Shown here in pieces: positions 6,620 to 13,570 of a stretch of DNA of 21,693 bases. Within the stretch, counting starts at the first letter, position 1. The number at the start of each line of letters is the position of its first letter. Made by a program: the position numbers and the translations under genes. Source of the DNA: an uncultured Olsenella sp. (GTDB lineage Bacteria; Actinomycetota; Coriobacteriia; Coriobacteriales; Atopobiaceae); NCBI GenBank assembly GCA_947253595.1, contig CAMXZR010000015.1, positions 1 through 21,693 on the forward strand, given 5' to 3'. The notes beneath the pieces were generated by a model. That model did not search any database and was not told the DNA's origin. It saw nothing but the letters and a program-made list of their open reading frames with translations.

Positions 6620-7278
6620 CGCTCCTCCTCTCCCGCGGTGGACTCGCCGCGGATCATGTCGCGTATGGCCTGCATGGAGAGGTCCGTCGAGGCAAGCTCG
6701 TCCGCGCAGCGCTTGAGCTCGCTGGTTATGAGCCTGAGGTCCCCATCCAGGTCCTTCTTGTACTTGAGCTGGTGCTCCAGAGCGGCCCAGGTGTCCATCG
6801 AGATGGTCCTGATCTGGACCTCGGCAAAAAGTCCGGACTCGAGCCGCAGCAGCAGGTGGTAGCTGCGGTAGCCGTTGGGCTTGACGTGGCGGACGTAGTC
6901 CTTCTCGCCCACGACCTCGACGCCCGGGAGCTGCACGATGGCGTCGCGCATGAGGTAGACGTCGCTCAGGAAGGCGCAGACCACGCGCACACCGATGATG
7001 TCCCTGACGTTGGCGAAGACCGCCTCGGGCGTGGACTCGATGCCCTTGCGCAGGCACTTGCCCCGTATGCTCTGCGGGGCCTTGACGCGGCCCAGGCAGT
7101 GTACCACGGGGTCCTCCCCACTGGTGTCCTTGAGCTCCACGCGCAGGCGGCCTATCGTCTGGATAAGAGAGGCGAGCTCAGCCTCCAGCTCGGGCAGGCG
7201 CCCCCCATAGATGGGGTCCGCCTCGGTGGCCACGGCGTCGGCTTGCGTCGGGCTCGGGCCCGTGATGGTCTGCGTCAT
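6616..7278 (-). CDS. Small alarmone synthetase (RelA/SpoT-type GTP pyrophosphokinase domain)
   Basis: This 220-residue protein would transfer pyrophosphate from ATP to GDP or GTP, making (p)ppGpp. It has only the synthetase domain; the hydrolase, TGS and ACT domains of long RelA/SpoT proteins are absent, as in the RelQ/RelP-like small synthetases. Landmarks are the basic ATP-binding segment RVKAPQSIRGKCLRKG, DIIGVRVVCAFLSDVYLMRD, the substrate loop VKPNGYRSYHLLL, and EVQIRTISMDTWAALEHQLK. The ATG at 7278 follows an AGGGAG ribosome binding site at good spacing. The gene opens an operon with a response regulator (4-nt ATGA overlap) and a sensor kinase, so alarmone production may be tied to an envelope signal; that link is inference. 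Whether it is closer to RelQ or to another small synthetase subgroup cannot be decided by eye. Confidence 0.92.
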   Translation of the reverse strand: MTQTITGPSPTQADAVATEADPIYGGRLPELEAELASLIQTIGRLRVELKDTSGEDPVVHCLGRVKAPQSIRGKCLRKGIESTPEAVFANVRDIIGVRVVCAFLSDVYLMRDAIVQLPGVEVVGEKDYVRHVKPNGYRSYHLLLRLESGLFAEVQIRTISMDTWAALEHQLKYKKDLDGDLRLITSELKRCADELASTDLSMQAIRDMIRGESTAGEEER

Positions 7279-7443
7279 GAATCAGCTCCCTGTGCTTTAG
7301 GTGTGAGATAGAACATACCCGACGCTCCGCCGCGCGTCACGGGACGCCCGGGCGAGCGACGCAATCGCCACAAGGGCTAGACTGTGTGGGTCCGCAAGAG
7401 TGACCGCCCGGCCGCCCGCCGGGCCACGGCGCAAGGAGACCCC

Positions 7444-7716
7444 ATGAACCTCACGCTCGCCATCGGCTTCCTGCTCGCGGCCATCGGCGTCTACCTCGTG
7501 GCCACCGCCAGGAACCCCCTGGCACGCCAGCGCGAGGGGGTCCTGGGCAGGCGGGACCGCATCGGCGCGCGGACGAGCGGAATCGTCGACCTCTCCGCTG
7601 CGGCGGGGCTCATCGTGCTGGGAGTGCTCCCGCATGCGACGCTCGCCGCCTCGGCCGTGATCATCGCCGGCTTCGCCACGGCCTTCCTCTATCAGGCACG
7701 CGCCCGGAGGGGCTAG
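7444..7716 (+). CDS. Small integral membrane protein (90 aa), function unknown
   Basis: The protein starts MNLTLAIGFLLAAIGVYLVA with an AAGGAGA ribosome binding site just upstream. The first hydrophobic helix (about residues 3-20) is followed by a positively charged stretch, RNPLARQREGVLGRRDRIGA, and then two more hydrophobic segments (about 47-60 and 65-82) ending in a basic tail, ARARRG. By the positive-inside pattern the basic loop and tail would be cytoplasmic. I do not recognise a family. The frame is open upstream to 7384, but the ribosome binding site favours 7444. It is divergent from the alarmone synthetase gene and ends at a strong hairpin. Confidence 0.7.
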   Translation: MNLTLAIGFLLAAIGVYLVATARNPLARQREGVLGRRDRIGARTSGIVDLSAAAGLIVLGVLPHATLAASAVIIAGFATAFLYQARARRG

Positions 7717-7751
7717 GCCCAGGCTGGCGGCGCTGCGCTGTCAGCCTGGGC
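7717..7751. terminator. Perfect 10-bp hairpin after the small membrane protein gene
   Basis: The arms gcccaggctg and cagcctgggc pair perfectly around a 15-nt loop, and the left arm begins at the base right after the stop codon. Only a weak T-rich stretch (gacttt) follows, about 17 nt further on. It lies between convergent genes and could stop transcription from either side. Confidence 0.5.
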
Positions 7752-7820
7752 ACCAGCTGGCAACGTGACTTTACCGGCCAGGCATTTCGGCGGGCAGGGA
7801 TGCAGAGATCTGGCTTTGCG

Positions 7821-7840
7821 AGGCGGTGGGGAAGCCGCCT
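7821..7840 (-). terminator. Short hairpin after the Gfo/Idh/MocA gene
   Basis: Arms aggcgg and ccgcct (6 bp) surround an 8-nt loop a few bases past the stop of the minus-strand oxidoreductase gene. No T-run follows; this is a weak terminator candidate. Confidence 0.35.
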
Positions 7841-7845
7841 GCGCC

Positions 7846-8898
7846 CTACTCGTCGTCGGGGAAGCGCACGCCCGCCTGTCGGCGCGCCTCGTCCATGACG
7901 GCGAGGGAGTCCAGGGTCACCCGCTCGAAGCGGGCCACCCGCTCGAGCGCGGCCTCCTCCCCGCGCGCGGCCGCCGCGAAGAGCTCCAGCTCGCAGACCA
8001 TGTCGTTCTGGGGCACGTCGGAGCGGACCCGCTCCTCGCTCCCGCCCACCGTTGAATAGGCCATGCCCACGTCCTCGTGGTGCACGAGCCTGAGGTCGCG
8101 CGGGCAGCTCGTCTCGCCCCAGAGGAGGGTACCCTCGTCGCCCATGACCTGCGACCCAAGGAGGTCGTCCCCCACCTTGCTGTAGGCGAGCTCGACCACC
8201 TTGTCGGGATAGCGCAGGGCCACGCTGCCCGCCACGTCCACCCGCTCGAAGGGACCGCCCGTCGCCCAGGGGACGGTGATGGCCACCAGAGATGCCGAGA
8301 CCGACTCGGGCCTGCCGAAGAGCGCGACCGCCGGCTCCACGCAGTAGACGCCGATGTCCACGAGGGCGCCCTCGCCCAGCGCGGGGTCGAACTGGTTCAC
8401 GTGCTCGCCCGCGCGCAGGCGGGCGATGCGCGAGGTCACCTTGCCGAAGCGCAGGCTGGCCTGGGTCACGCGCCCCAAGCGCCCAAGGTTGGCCTCGATG
8501 TTGTCGAAGCCCTGGGTATGGAGGTTGCGCATTGCCTCCAGGCACACCACGCCGCTCGCATGTGCCGTGTCGAAGAGCTCCTGCCCGCGCCTGCGGTTGG
8601 TCGCCAGGGACTTCTCCACCAGGACGTGCTTGCCGGCAGAGGCGAGCAGGCCCGCCTGCGGGGCGTGCAGCCCGTTGGGGGAGGCAATGTAGATGGCGTC
8701 GACGTCGTCCGAGGCGGCGAGTGCATCCAGGTCGTTAAAGAAAAGGCGGGCACCGCGCGGGCCGCCGAAGCGCTCGGCGCGCTCGAGCTCGCGCGAGTAG
8801 GCGGCGACGTACTCCACGTCGTCCACCAGGGCGACCGCCTCGAGGAGTCGCTGGGTGATGGCGCTCGTGCCTATGGTGGCGATGCGCAGTGCTGGCAT
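7846..8898 (-). CDS. Gfo/Idh/MocA-family NAD(P)-dependent oxidoreductase
   Basis: This 350-residue cytoplasmic dehydrogenase belongs to a family acting on sugars, inositols and related compounds; the substrate cannot be read from sequence. The N-terminal Rossmann fold opens MPALRIATIGTSAITQRLLE, a slightly changed GxGxxA motif (GTSAIT). IYIASPNGLHAPQA and the catalytic-lysine motif VLVEKSLATN (EKS at residues 95-97 instead of the usual EKP) follow. The C-terminal domain has GALVDIGVYCVEPAVALFG, the conserved DxGxY segment. The start at 8898 has a GAGAGGAA ribosome binding site; the open frame upstream adds only proline- and arginine-rich residues. It lies 85 nt downstream of the TrpF-like gene, with a small hairpin between them, so it may or may not share a transcript. 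Confidence 0.9.
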   Translation of the reverse strand: MPALRIATIGTSAITQRLLEAVALVDDVEYVAAYSRELERAERFGGPRGARLFFNDLDALAASDDVDAIYIASPNGLHAPQAGLLASAGKHVLVEKSLATNRRRGQELFDTAHASGVVCLEAMRNLHTQGFDNIEANLGRLGRVTQASLRFGKVTSRIARLRAGEHVNQFDPALGEGALVDIGVYCVEPAVALFGRPESVSASLVAITVPWATGGPFERVDVAGSVALRYPDKVVELAYSKVGDDLLGSQVMGDEGTLLWGETSCPRDLRLVHHEDVGMAYSTVGGSEERVRSDVPQNDMVCELELFAAAARGEEAALERVARFERVTLDSLAVMDEARRQAGVRFPDDE

Positions 8899-8941
8899 GG
8901 TGGTTCCTCTCGCTCGAAGGTTTATGGCGGCGGGACGGGAA

Positions 8942-8959
8942 GGTGCCGGGGAAGGCACC
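8942..8959 (-). terminator. Small hairpin between the TrpF-like and Gfo/Idh genes
   Basis: Arms ggtgcc and ggcacc (6 bp) with a 6-nt loop lie 24 nt past the stop of the TrpF-like gene. No T-run follows on the minus strand, so it may at most reduce read-through. Confidence 0.35.
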
Positions 8960-8983
8960 CCCTCCGCCCGTGCGGCCTGCTTC

Positions 8984-9649
8984 CTACCGGGACGCGCCGC
9001 GGGCGGCCGAGACGGCGGCGGCCATCTTCTTCGGGTCGTTCAGACGGTCGGTCTCTATGCCCGCGTTGAGCGCCACGCCCCAGGGCGCGAGCTCCCCGAT
9101 GGCGTCGCCGAGGTTCTGGGAAGTCAGCCCACCGGCCAGGACGTAGGGACGGCGCACGCCCGCCGCGAGCCGCCAGTCGAAGGCCTCGCCCGTCTGCCAG
9201 CCGCCATAGAGGACGACCAGGTCGGCCTTGCTCTGGTTGGCGCGCTCGACGTCCTCGGGCCCCTCCATGCGGACAGCCTGGACGATGGGGATGTCGACCA
9301 GCTCCCTGAGGAAGGTGATGTAGGGGTTGCCCTCGTTTCCGTGCAGCTGCACCACGTCCAGCACCTCGTCCGCAAGCTCGCTCACGTAGCCCAGGGGCTG
9401 GTCGACAAAGATGCCCACGGCGGGGATGGTGGGGTCCAGAGCTCCCACGAGTTCGCGCAGGCGGTCGCGGTCCACGTGCCGGTGCGAGCTGGGGTAGTTT
9501 ACCACGAAGCCGCAGAGGTCGGGCCTGAGCTCGTTGACCGTCGCCACGTCCTCCTCGCGGAAGATGCCGCAGAGCTCGAGGCGCGTGTAGGGGTCCTGGT
9601 TGTAGAGGATGTCGTGCGTGACGATGGTGGTGATCCTGCGACCAAGCAT
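8984..9649 (-). CDS. Phosphoribosylanthranilate isomerase (TrpF) family protein, divergent
   Basis: TrpF isomerises phosphoribosylanthranilate in tryptophan synthesis using a TIM barrel. This 221-residue protein follows the family pattern: LELCGIFREEDV (TrpF usually KICG; the catalytic Cys is C27), LCGFVVNYPSSHRHV, FVDQP, VVQLHGNE, and the phosphate loop LAGGLTSQNLGDAI. It differs in ways that matter: it has about 20 extra N-terminal residues, the Lys of KICG is Glu, the segment that should carry the catalytic Asp (LLD in Thermotoga TrpF) reads VVLY, and the usual VDVSSGVE is VALNAGIE. It stands alone, with no other trp gene nearby. It may be a TrpF paralogue with another substrate, or a degraded isomerase. 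The start at 9649 has a GAGAGGGG ribosome binding site that lies partly inside a stem. Confidence 0.8.
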   Translation of the reverse strand: MLGRRITTIVTHDILYNQDPYTRLELCGIFREEDVATVNELRPDLCGFVVNYPSSHRHVDRDRLRELVGALDPTIPAVGIFVDQPLGYVSELADEVLDVVQLHGNEGNPYITFLRELVDIPIVQAVRMEGPEDVERANQSKADLVVLYGGWQTGEAFDWRLAAGVRRPYVLAGGLTSQNLGDAIGELAPWGVALNAGIETDRLNDPKKMAAAVSAARGASR

Positions 9650-9658
9650 GCAAAGCCC

Positions 9659-9724
9659 CTCTCGCCCGACCCGTATGCGCACCACAGCATCATCGCACGA
9701 GCTGGGCCATGAGGCGGGCGAGAG
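9659..9724 (-). promoter_or_regulatory. Stem overlapping the ribosome binding site of the TrpF-like gene
   Basis: A perfect 10-bp inverted repeat, ctctcgcccg at 9659-9668 and cgggcgagag at 9715-9724, flanks 46 nt just upstream of the TrpF-like start. On the minus-strand RNA the proximal arm CGGGCGAGAG contains the GAGAG part of the GAGAGGGG ribosome binding site, so folding would partly hide it. It could act in translational control or as a nudC terminator. The function is inferred. Confidence 0.4.
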
Positions 9725-9735
9725 TCCCGAGTGGC

Positions 9736-10599
9736 CTAGGCGCGCGGCTCCCCTCCCCGGGCGAAGAGCGAGATCATCTCGTTGGTGAGGCTCGAGCTGT
9801 CGCGCGACTCGAGGTTGATGTCCTCGCGGCGCACCCAGTTGCCCAGCTGGAGCTCGTGGTGGTCCACGTGGATGGTGGGGTCGCCGTCGACGTCGCAGAA
9901 GAAGCCCGTGAGGAGCGTGTCGGTGAAGGGCCAGGGCTGGCTCTTGTGGTAGCGGACGTTCTTGACCCTGAGGCCCACCTCCTCCATGACCTCGCGCGCG
10001 ACGCACTGCTCCAGGGTCTCGCCCACCTCGACGAAGCCCGCGACCAGCGCGTAGTGGGTGTAGGCACGGCCGGCGTACTTGGTCATGACCAGCTCGTCCC
10101 CGTTGGTGACGCCCACGATCACGGCCGGGCAGATCTTGGGATAGAGCACGTTGCCGCAGGTGGGACAGGCCAGCTCGCGGCTGGTGGCCACGTGGCCCAG
10201 CTCGCTTCCGCAGTGGCCGCAGTAGCGGTTGGCGTGGTACCAGTTTCGCAGCTGGTAGCCCGTGATGCCGGCGAAGGCGAGGAAGCGCGGCTGGAGGAAG
10301 CGGAACTGGCTAACGGGCTCGAGGCCAAAGCCCTCCGGCAGCCCCTCGCCGCCGCGGGGGCGCGGATCGCGTTCGGCCAGGAAAAAGCGATGGTCGTCGA
10401 TGGAGAAGAGGTAGCGCGGCGCGAGCTGACGCGCGGGAACGCCCCAGTCGGCCAGCCGGGGGAGCTCGAGCTCGTCCGTGTGGCCGTCCACCCTGACCAC
10501 CGCCTTGCCGCGGCCGTAGGCCAGCACGTAGTCCTCGGGCCGCGCCTCGAGCGGACGATAGGCGTTGTCGAAGACGTGGCTTCCAATGTCCTGAATCAC
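9736..10599 (-). CDS. nudC: NAD(+) diphosphatase / NAD-cap decapping Nudix hydrolase NudC
   Basis: NudC splits NAD(H) into NMN(H) and AMP and, in E. coli, removes NAD caps from RNA. The 287-residue protein has an N-terminal domain, a zinc ribbon with C127-C130 (YCGHCG) and C145-C148 (CPTCG), and a Nudix domain. The Nudix box spans residues 188-210 and includes the REVMEEVG core (about 202-209). It is followed by SQPWPF (220-225), the signature that separates NudC from other Nudix proteins. I chose the GTG at 10599 because GGGGGAGG lies just upstream and no ATG in this frame is nearby; the open frame to 10677 runs into repeat DNA. The gene lies between xylB and the TrpF-like gene, 86 nt before the latter. 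A role in NAD turnover or RNA decapping is assumed from the family. Confidence 0.93.
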   Translation of the reverse strand: MIQDIGSHVFDNAYRPLEARPEDYVLAYGRGKAVVRVDGHTDELELPRLADWGVPARQLAPRYLFSIDDHRFFLAERDPRPRGGEGLPEGFGLEPVSQFRFLQPRFLAFAGITGYQLRNWYHANRYCGHCGSELGHVATSRELACPTCGNVLYPKICPAVIVGVTNGDELVMTKYAGRAYTHYALVAGFVEVGETLEQCVAREVMEEVGLRVKNVRYHKSQPWPFTDTLLTGFFCDVDGDPTIHVDHHELQLGNWVRREDINLESRDSSSLTNEMISLFARGGEPRA

Positions 10600-10670
10600 T
10601 GGGCCTCCCCCATTGGCTGCTGGGGAAACATGATACGTCTGCCCGCAAGCACGGGAGGCAGGAGCAAAAA

Positions 10671-10834
10671 AGCACAAGCAAAGCGACTACCCGCAGCCAC
10701 CGAGGGGAGGCGGCTGCGTTTTGTTTGTACCTCTCGCCCCCCAAAGCACAAACAAAGCGACATCCAGCGCCTCAAGAAGGAGAAACGACGCAGTCTGCTT
10801 GTGCTTCTCGCCCCAAGAGCACAAGCAAGCCGCG
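10671..10834. repeat. Cluster of three imperfect repeats, about 74-nt period, with palindromic arms
   Basis: A 17-nt core, agcacaagcaaagcgac, starts at 10671, recurs at 10745 with one change, and recurs at 10818 in degenerate form. The spacing is 74 and 73 nt. The second and third cores are preceded by their own inverted partner: tttgtttgt at 10720-10728 pairs with acaaacaaa at 10748-10756, and gcttgtgct at 10797-10805 pairs with agcacaagc at 10818-10826. The loops share the sequence ctcgcccc. The layout resembles REP-type intergenic palindromes. No transposase or ORF is associated with it. Confidence 0.7.
10692..10722 (+). terminator. Hairpin plus T-run inside the repeat cluster
   Basis: Arms cgcagccacc and ggcggctgcg (10 pairs, one a wobble) around a 7-nt loop are followed on the plus strand by ttttgttt. 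This is the best intrinsic-terminator shape in the window, yet both neighbouring genes are on the minus strand. It may be part of the repeat or stop antisense transcription. Confidence 0.45.
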
Positions 10835-10849
10835 CCGCGCACGTGGCCC

Positions 10850-12328
10850 CTAGAGCATCTGGCGGTAGATGTCCCTCAGTGCGGGGTACATGCTGTGCCA
10901 GGTGTCGTAGTGCCCCTGGTAGAGCGAGATGATCCCCTTGTTGGGAAGCACCATGGTCTCCTCCACGCGGGCGAGGCGGTGCGCGCACTCCCCCACGTCG
11001 GGGAAGACGCCGCAGCAGACGCTCGCGAGCATTGCCGCGCCGAACGCCGGAGCCTGCGGCGTCTGGGGGATCTGCAGGGGAATGCCCAGGACGTCGGCGC
11101 AGATGGCGCGCCAGAGCGGGCTCGACGCCCCACCCCCGCAGATGGTCGAGACCATTACCTCGACCTCCTCCACGCGGGCAATCTGCAGGCAGTCGCGCAG
11201 GGCGAAGGCGACGCCCTCCAGCACGGCCTGTGTCATGTCGGCGCGCGTGGTGTCCATGCGCAGGCCCACGAAGGCGCCACGCGCCCTGGGGTCGTTGTGG
11301 GGGGTCCTCTCGCCCATGAGGTAGGGAAGGAAGTAGACGTCGTTCTGGCCCAGCTTGCCACCTGCGACCAGCGCCTGCTCCGCGTCGTAGGAGTCCGCGC
11401 GCAGGATGTCGTCCATCCACCACTTGTTGCAGCCGGCGGCCGTGAGGATGCAGCCCATGAGGTTCCAGCCGCCGTCGGCCGAGCAGAAGGTGTGCAGGGC
11501 GTTGTGCTCGTCCACCACGCATCCGTCCGTGGTCATGAGGATGGTACCGGCGGTGCCCATCACGATGTTGCAGCGGCCCGGGCCCACGGCACCGGTTCCC
11601 ACGGCGGCGGAGGCGTTGTCGCCCGCGCCGGCGCAGACCACCGTGGACTCGGGAAGGCCCAGCTCGCGGGCGACCTCCGGAAGGAGGGTCCCCACCTGCT
11701 CCCAGCTCTCGTGCAGCTGGGGGAGCTGGCGCTCGCGCAGACCGCAGATGGAGAGCATCTGGCGGCTCCAGCGGCGCTCGCGCACATCGAGCAGGAGGGT
11801 GCCGGAGGCGTCGGAGTAGTCGGAGCCGTGCTGGCCGGTCAGGCGGAAGTTGACGTAGTCCTTGGGGAGCATGACCTTGCATATGCGCGAGAAGTTGACG
11901 GGCTCCTCCTCGCGCATCCACAGGAGCTTGGGGGCGGTGAAGCCCGCGTATGCGACGTTGCCCGTGTAGGACGCGATGGTGTTGCGACCCACCTCACGGT
12001 TGAGGTAGTCGACCTGGTAGCGGGTGCGGCTGTCGTTCCAGAGGATGGCGGGGCGGATGACCTCGCCGTCCCTGTCGAGCACCACGAGGCCATGCATCTG
12101 ACCGCAGGCCCCGATGCCCGCTACCTGGCTGGCGTCAAAGCCCCGGAGCAGCTCGGGGATGCCCGTGCGGACGGCATCCCACCAGGAGACGGGGTCCTGC
12201 TCGCTCCAGCCTGGCTCGGGAAAGCTGATGGGATAGCTGCGGCCCAGGATGTTGAGGACCTCTCCACCCTCGTCCATGAGCAGGAGCTTGGTGGCTGAGG
12301 TGCCAATGTCCAATCCGATGAAGTACAC
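10850..12328 (-). CDS. xylB: Xylulokinase XylB
   Basis: XylB phosphorylates D-xylulose to xylulose-5-phosphate with ATP in the cytoplasm. The 492-residue protein is a full-length FGGY-family kinase of the usual size. It opens YFIGLDIGTSATKLLLMD (phosphate-1 motif) and shows CGQMHGLVVLD with the catalytic-site Met-His-Gly typical of xylulokinases, ILWNDSRT, the phosphate-2 region GAGDNASAAVGTGAV, and the adenosine segment GGGASSPLWRAICADVLG. The start is GTG at 12328 with an AAGGGGGG ribosome binding site. No xylose isomerase or xylose transporter is next to it. Its product is the substrate of the phosphoketolase encoded at the right end of the window. A -10-like TAGAAT lies about 70 nt upstream. 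Confidence 0.95.
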   Translation of the reverse strand: MYFIGLDIGTSATKLLLMDEGGEVLNILGRSYPISFPEPGWSEQDPVSWWDAVRTGIPELLRGFDASQVAGIGACGQMHGLVVLDRDGEVIRPAILWNDSRTRYQVDYLNREVGRNTIASYTGNVAYAGFTAPKLLWMREEEPVNFSRICKVMLPKDYVNFRLTGQHGSDYSDASGTLLLDVRERRWSRQMLSICGLRERQLPQLHESWEQVGTLLPEVARELGLPESTVVCAGAGDNASAAVGTGAVGPGRCNIVMGTAGTILMTTDGCVVDEHNALHTFCSADGGWNLMGCILTAAGCNKWWMDDILRADSYDAEQALVAGGKLGQNDVYFLPYLMGERTPHNDPRARGAFVGLRMDTTRADMTQAVLEGVAFALRDCLQIARVEEVEVMVSTICGGGASSPLWRAICADVLGIPLQIPQTPQAPAFGAAMLASVCCGVFPDVGECAHRLARVEETMVLPNKGIISLYQGHYDTWHSMYPALRDIYRQML

Positions 12329-12641
12329 GGGACGCCCCCCTTGGCAGCCGTGGCAGATGGGCGACGGGCGCCGGGCCTCGTCGCATCGCTCCCCATTCTA
12401 TGCCCGCCGCAGGGGCGGACGGCGCATTCTTGGACGAGAGGGGCAGCATTCCTCGCGGCGGCACGACGGAGGAGGTGGCGGTTGCGCCGTAGCGACGAGT
12501 GGTGACGCGCAGCGGGCAAAGCGGCGCAACGCAAGGGACCACCCGCTCCCAGGGGAGACGAGCGGTCCCGAATGGCCGCAGGGCGGCCGGTGTCCTCGTT
12601 GGCGCGAGGCCTGCCTCGCTGGCCACCCAGCCCTGGTGGCG
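12329..12641. other. Intergenic region upstream of xylB
   Basis: This 313-nt gap contains no supported gene. On the minus strand a -10-like TAGAAT lies at 12400-12395 without a good -35, a possible xylB promoter. An inverted repeat, gttgcgccg at 12481-12489 and cggcgcaac at 12522-12530, has 32 nt between its arms and could be a regulator site or an RNA stem. The PTS IIA gene ends at the right border without an obvious terminator. Confidence 0.35.
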
Positions 12642-13160
12642 CTACTTCAAGTAGCTCACGACGGGCTTGCCTGCCCCAATGGTGCCGCCGTTCGCGAACT
12701 CGACGGAGGAGAGGTCGTCGGAGTTGGTGATCGCCATGATCACCACGTCGTCGTAGCCGGCTGCCTTGATCTTCTCGCTCGAGAATTGGATGAGGGGCTC
12801 ACCGGCGCTCACGTGGGCACCCTTGGTCCCGAAGACGGTGAAACCCTCGCCCTTCATCTCGACCGTGTCGACACCTATGTGGATGAGCACCTCGGTGCCG
12901 TCGTCGCTCACCATGCCGAGGGCATGGAAGTTGGGAGCGCCGATTGCGCTCAGGGTGCCCGCCGTAGGGGCGTAGACGATGTCTCCCTCGGGGAGGATGC
13001 CGCAGCCCTTGCCCATGGCGCCGCTGCTGAACACGGGGTCGCTCACCTCGGACAGCGGGATGGCCTTGCCGGTTACGGGCGCCAGCAGGGTGCCCGCAGG
13101 GGCGCTGACGCCCAGGGCGGCCGGCTTCGAAGGCTTCCTAAACTTGTCGAACAGACCCAT
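12642..13160 (-). CDS. crr: Glucose-type PTS IIA component (Crr-like), stand-alone
   Basis: The EIIA-Glc fold passes phosphate from HPr to a sugar-specific IIB domain during sugar uptake and in some bacteria regulates catabolite repression. The 172-residue protein starts MGLFDKFRKPSKP and shows the family core: VTGKAIPLSEVSDPVFSSGAMGKG, PNFHALGM with the supporting His H79, and VLIHIGVDTV with the phosphorylated His H94. The start at 13160 has a perfect AGGAGG ribosome binding site. No IIB, IIC, HPr or EI gene is adjacent, so it must serve IIBC proteins encoded elsewhere. It lies upstream of xylB on the same strand with a 313-nt gap, so a shared transcript is unlikely. A -10-like TATGAT lies about 80 nt upstream. 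Confidence 0.93.
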   Translation of the reverse strand: MGLFDKFRKPSKPAALGVSAPAGTLLAPVTGKAIPLSEVSDPVFSSGAMGKGCGILPEGDIVYAPTAGTLSAIGAPNFHALGMVSDDGTEVLIHIGVDTVEMKGEGFTVFGTKGAHVSAGEPLIQFSSEKIKAAGYDDVVIMAITNSDDLSSVEFANGGTIGAGKPVVSYLK

Positions 13161-13570
13161 TGAATACCTCCTGACCAGAGGGTCCCCCCTCGTCACGACC
13201 TCGATGGAATGGCCGACGGCCTGGTCGCTATGCGGATTATCATACTTTATTCCTTTTCGATGCGCGTCAGAGCAAACAGCGACACCTCGGGTGAAGATGG
13301 CTCCGCACGGTGGTTATTTTTGGCCTCGCGAGCACATGCCACCTCGCAAGACTGCGCACGGGATTTGATCTGGCAGAGTGAATCCTGGGCAAACGCCATT
13401 CGTCTTCACAATTCGGAGCTTCTGTGCGCAGTTTTTGCCCATCCGCCTGCATCCACGCGTATCAACCCAAAGCAACATGCGACAGCAAGAGGCCCGGAGC
13501 GTCAGCCCCGAGCCTCTCCCGTCCTATGAATCAGGCGCCGACCTGCGCAAGGCGCGTTGACCGGATGTGA
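13161..13570. other. AT-richer intergenic region between the IIA gene and the flotillin gene
   Basis: This 410-nt gap is clearly lower in GC than its surroundings and contains no supported gene; the small open frames lack ribosome binding sites and GC-rich third positions. It holds the probable promoter of the IIA gene. Near 13489-13520 an imperfect GC hairpin built on gaggc and gcctc lies downstream of the flotillin stop and could end that transcript. The middle part, about 13260-13480, shows no repeat or motif that I can name. Confidence 0.4.
13236..13244 (-). promoter_or_regulatory. Candidate -10 element of the PTS IIA gene
   Basis: On the minus strand TATGATAAT lies in an AT-rich patch about 76 nt upstream of the IIA start. 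No convincing -35 is found at 16-18 nt, so only the -10 is proposed. Confidence 0.4.

Noticed and set aside
10671..10834. CRISPR array
   Set aside because: Only three copies, spaced by about 57 nt of related rather than unique sequence, imperfect and with internal palindromes; no cas genes.
10721..12298. A 525-codon plus-strand frame antisense to xylB
   Set aside because: It is a mirror frame of xylB with no family motif and no ribosome binding site.
13197..13560. Small genes in the AT-richer gap
   Set aside because: Open frames here lack ribosome binding sites and coding-like third positions.
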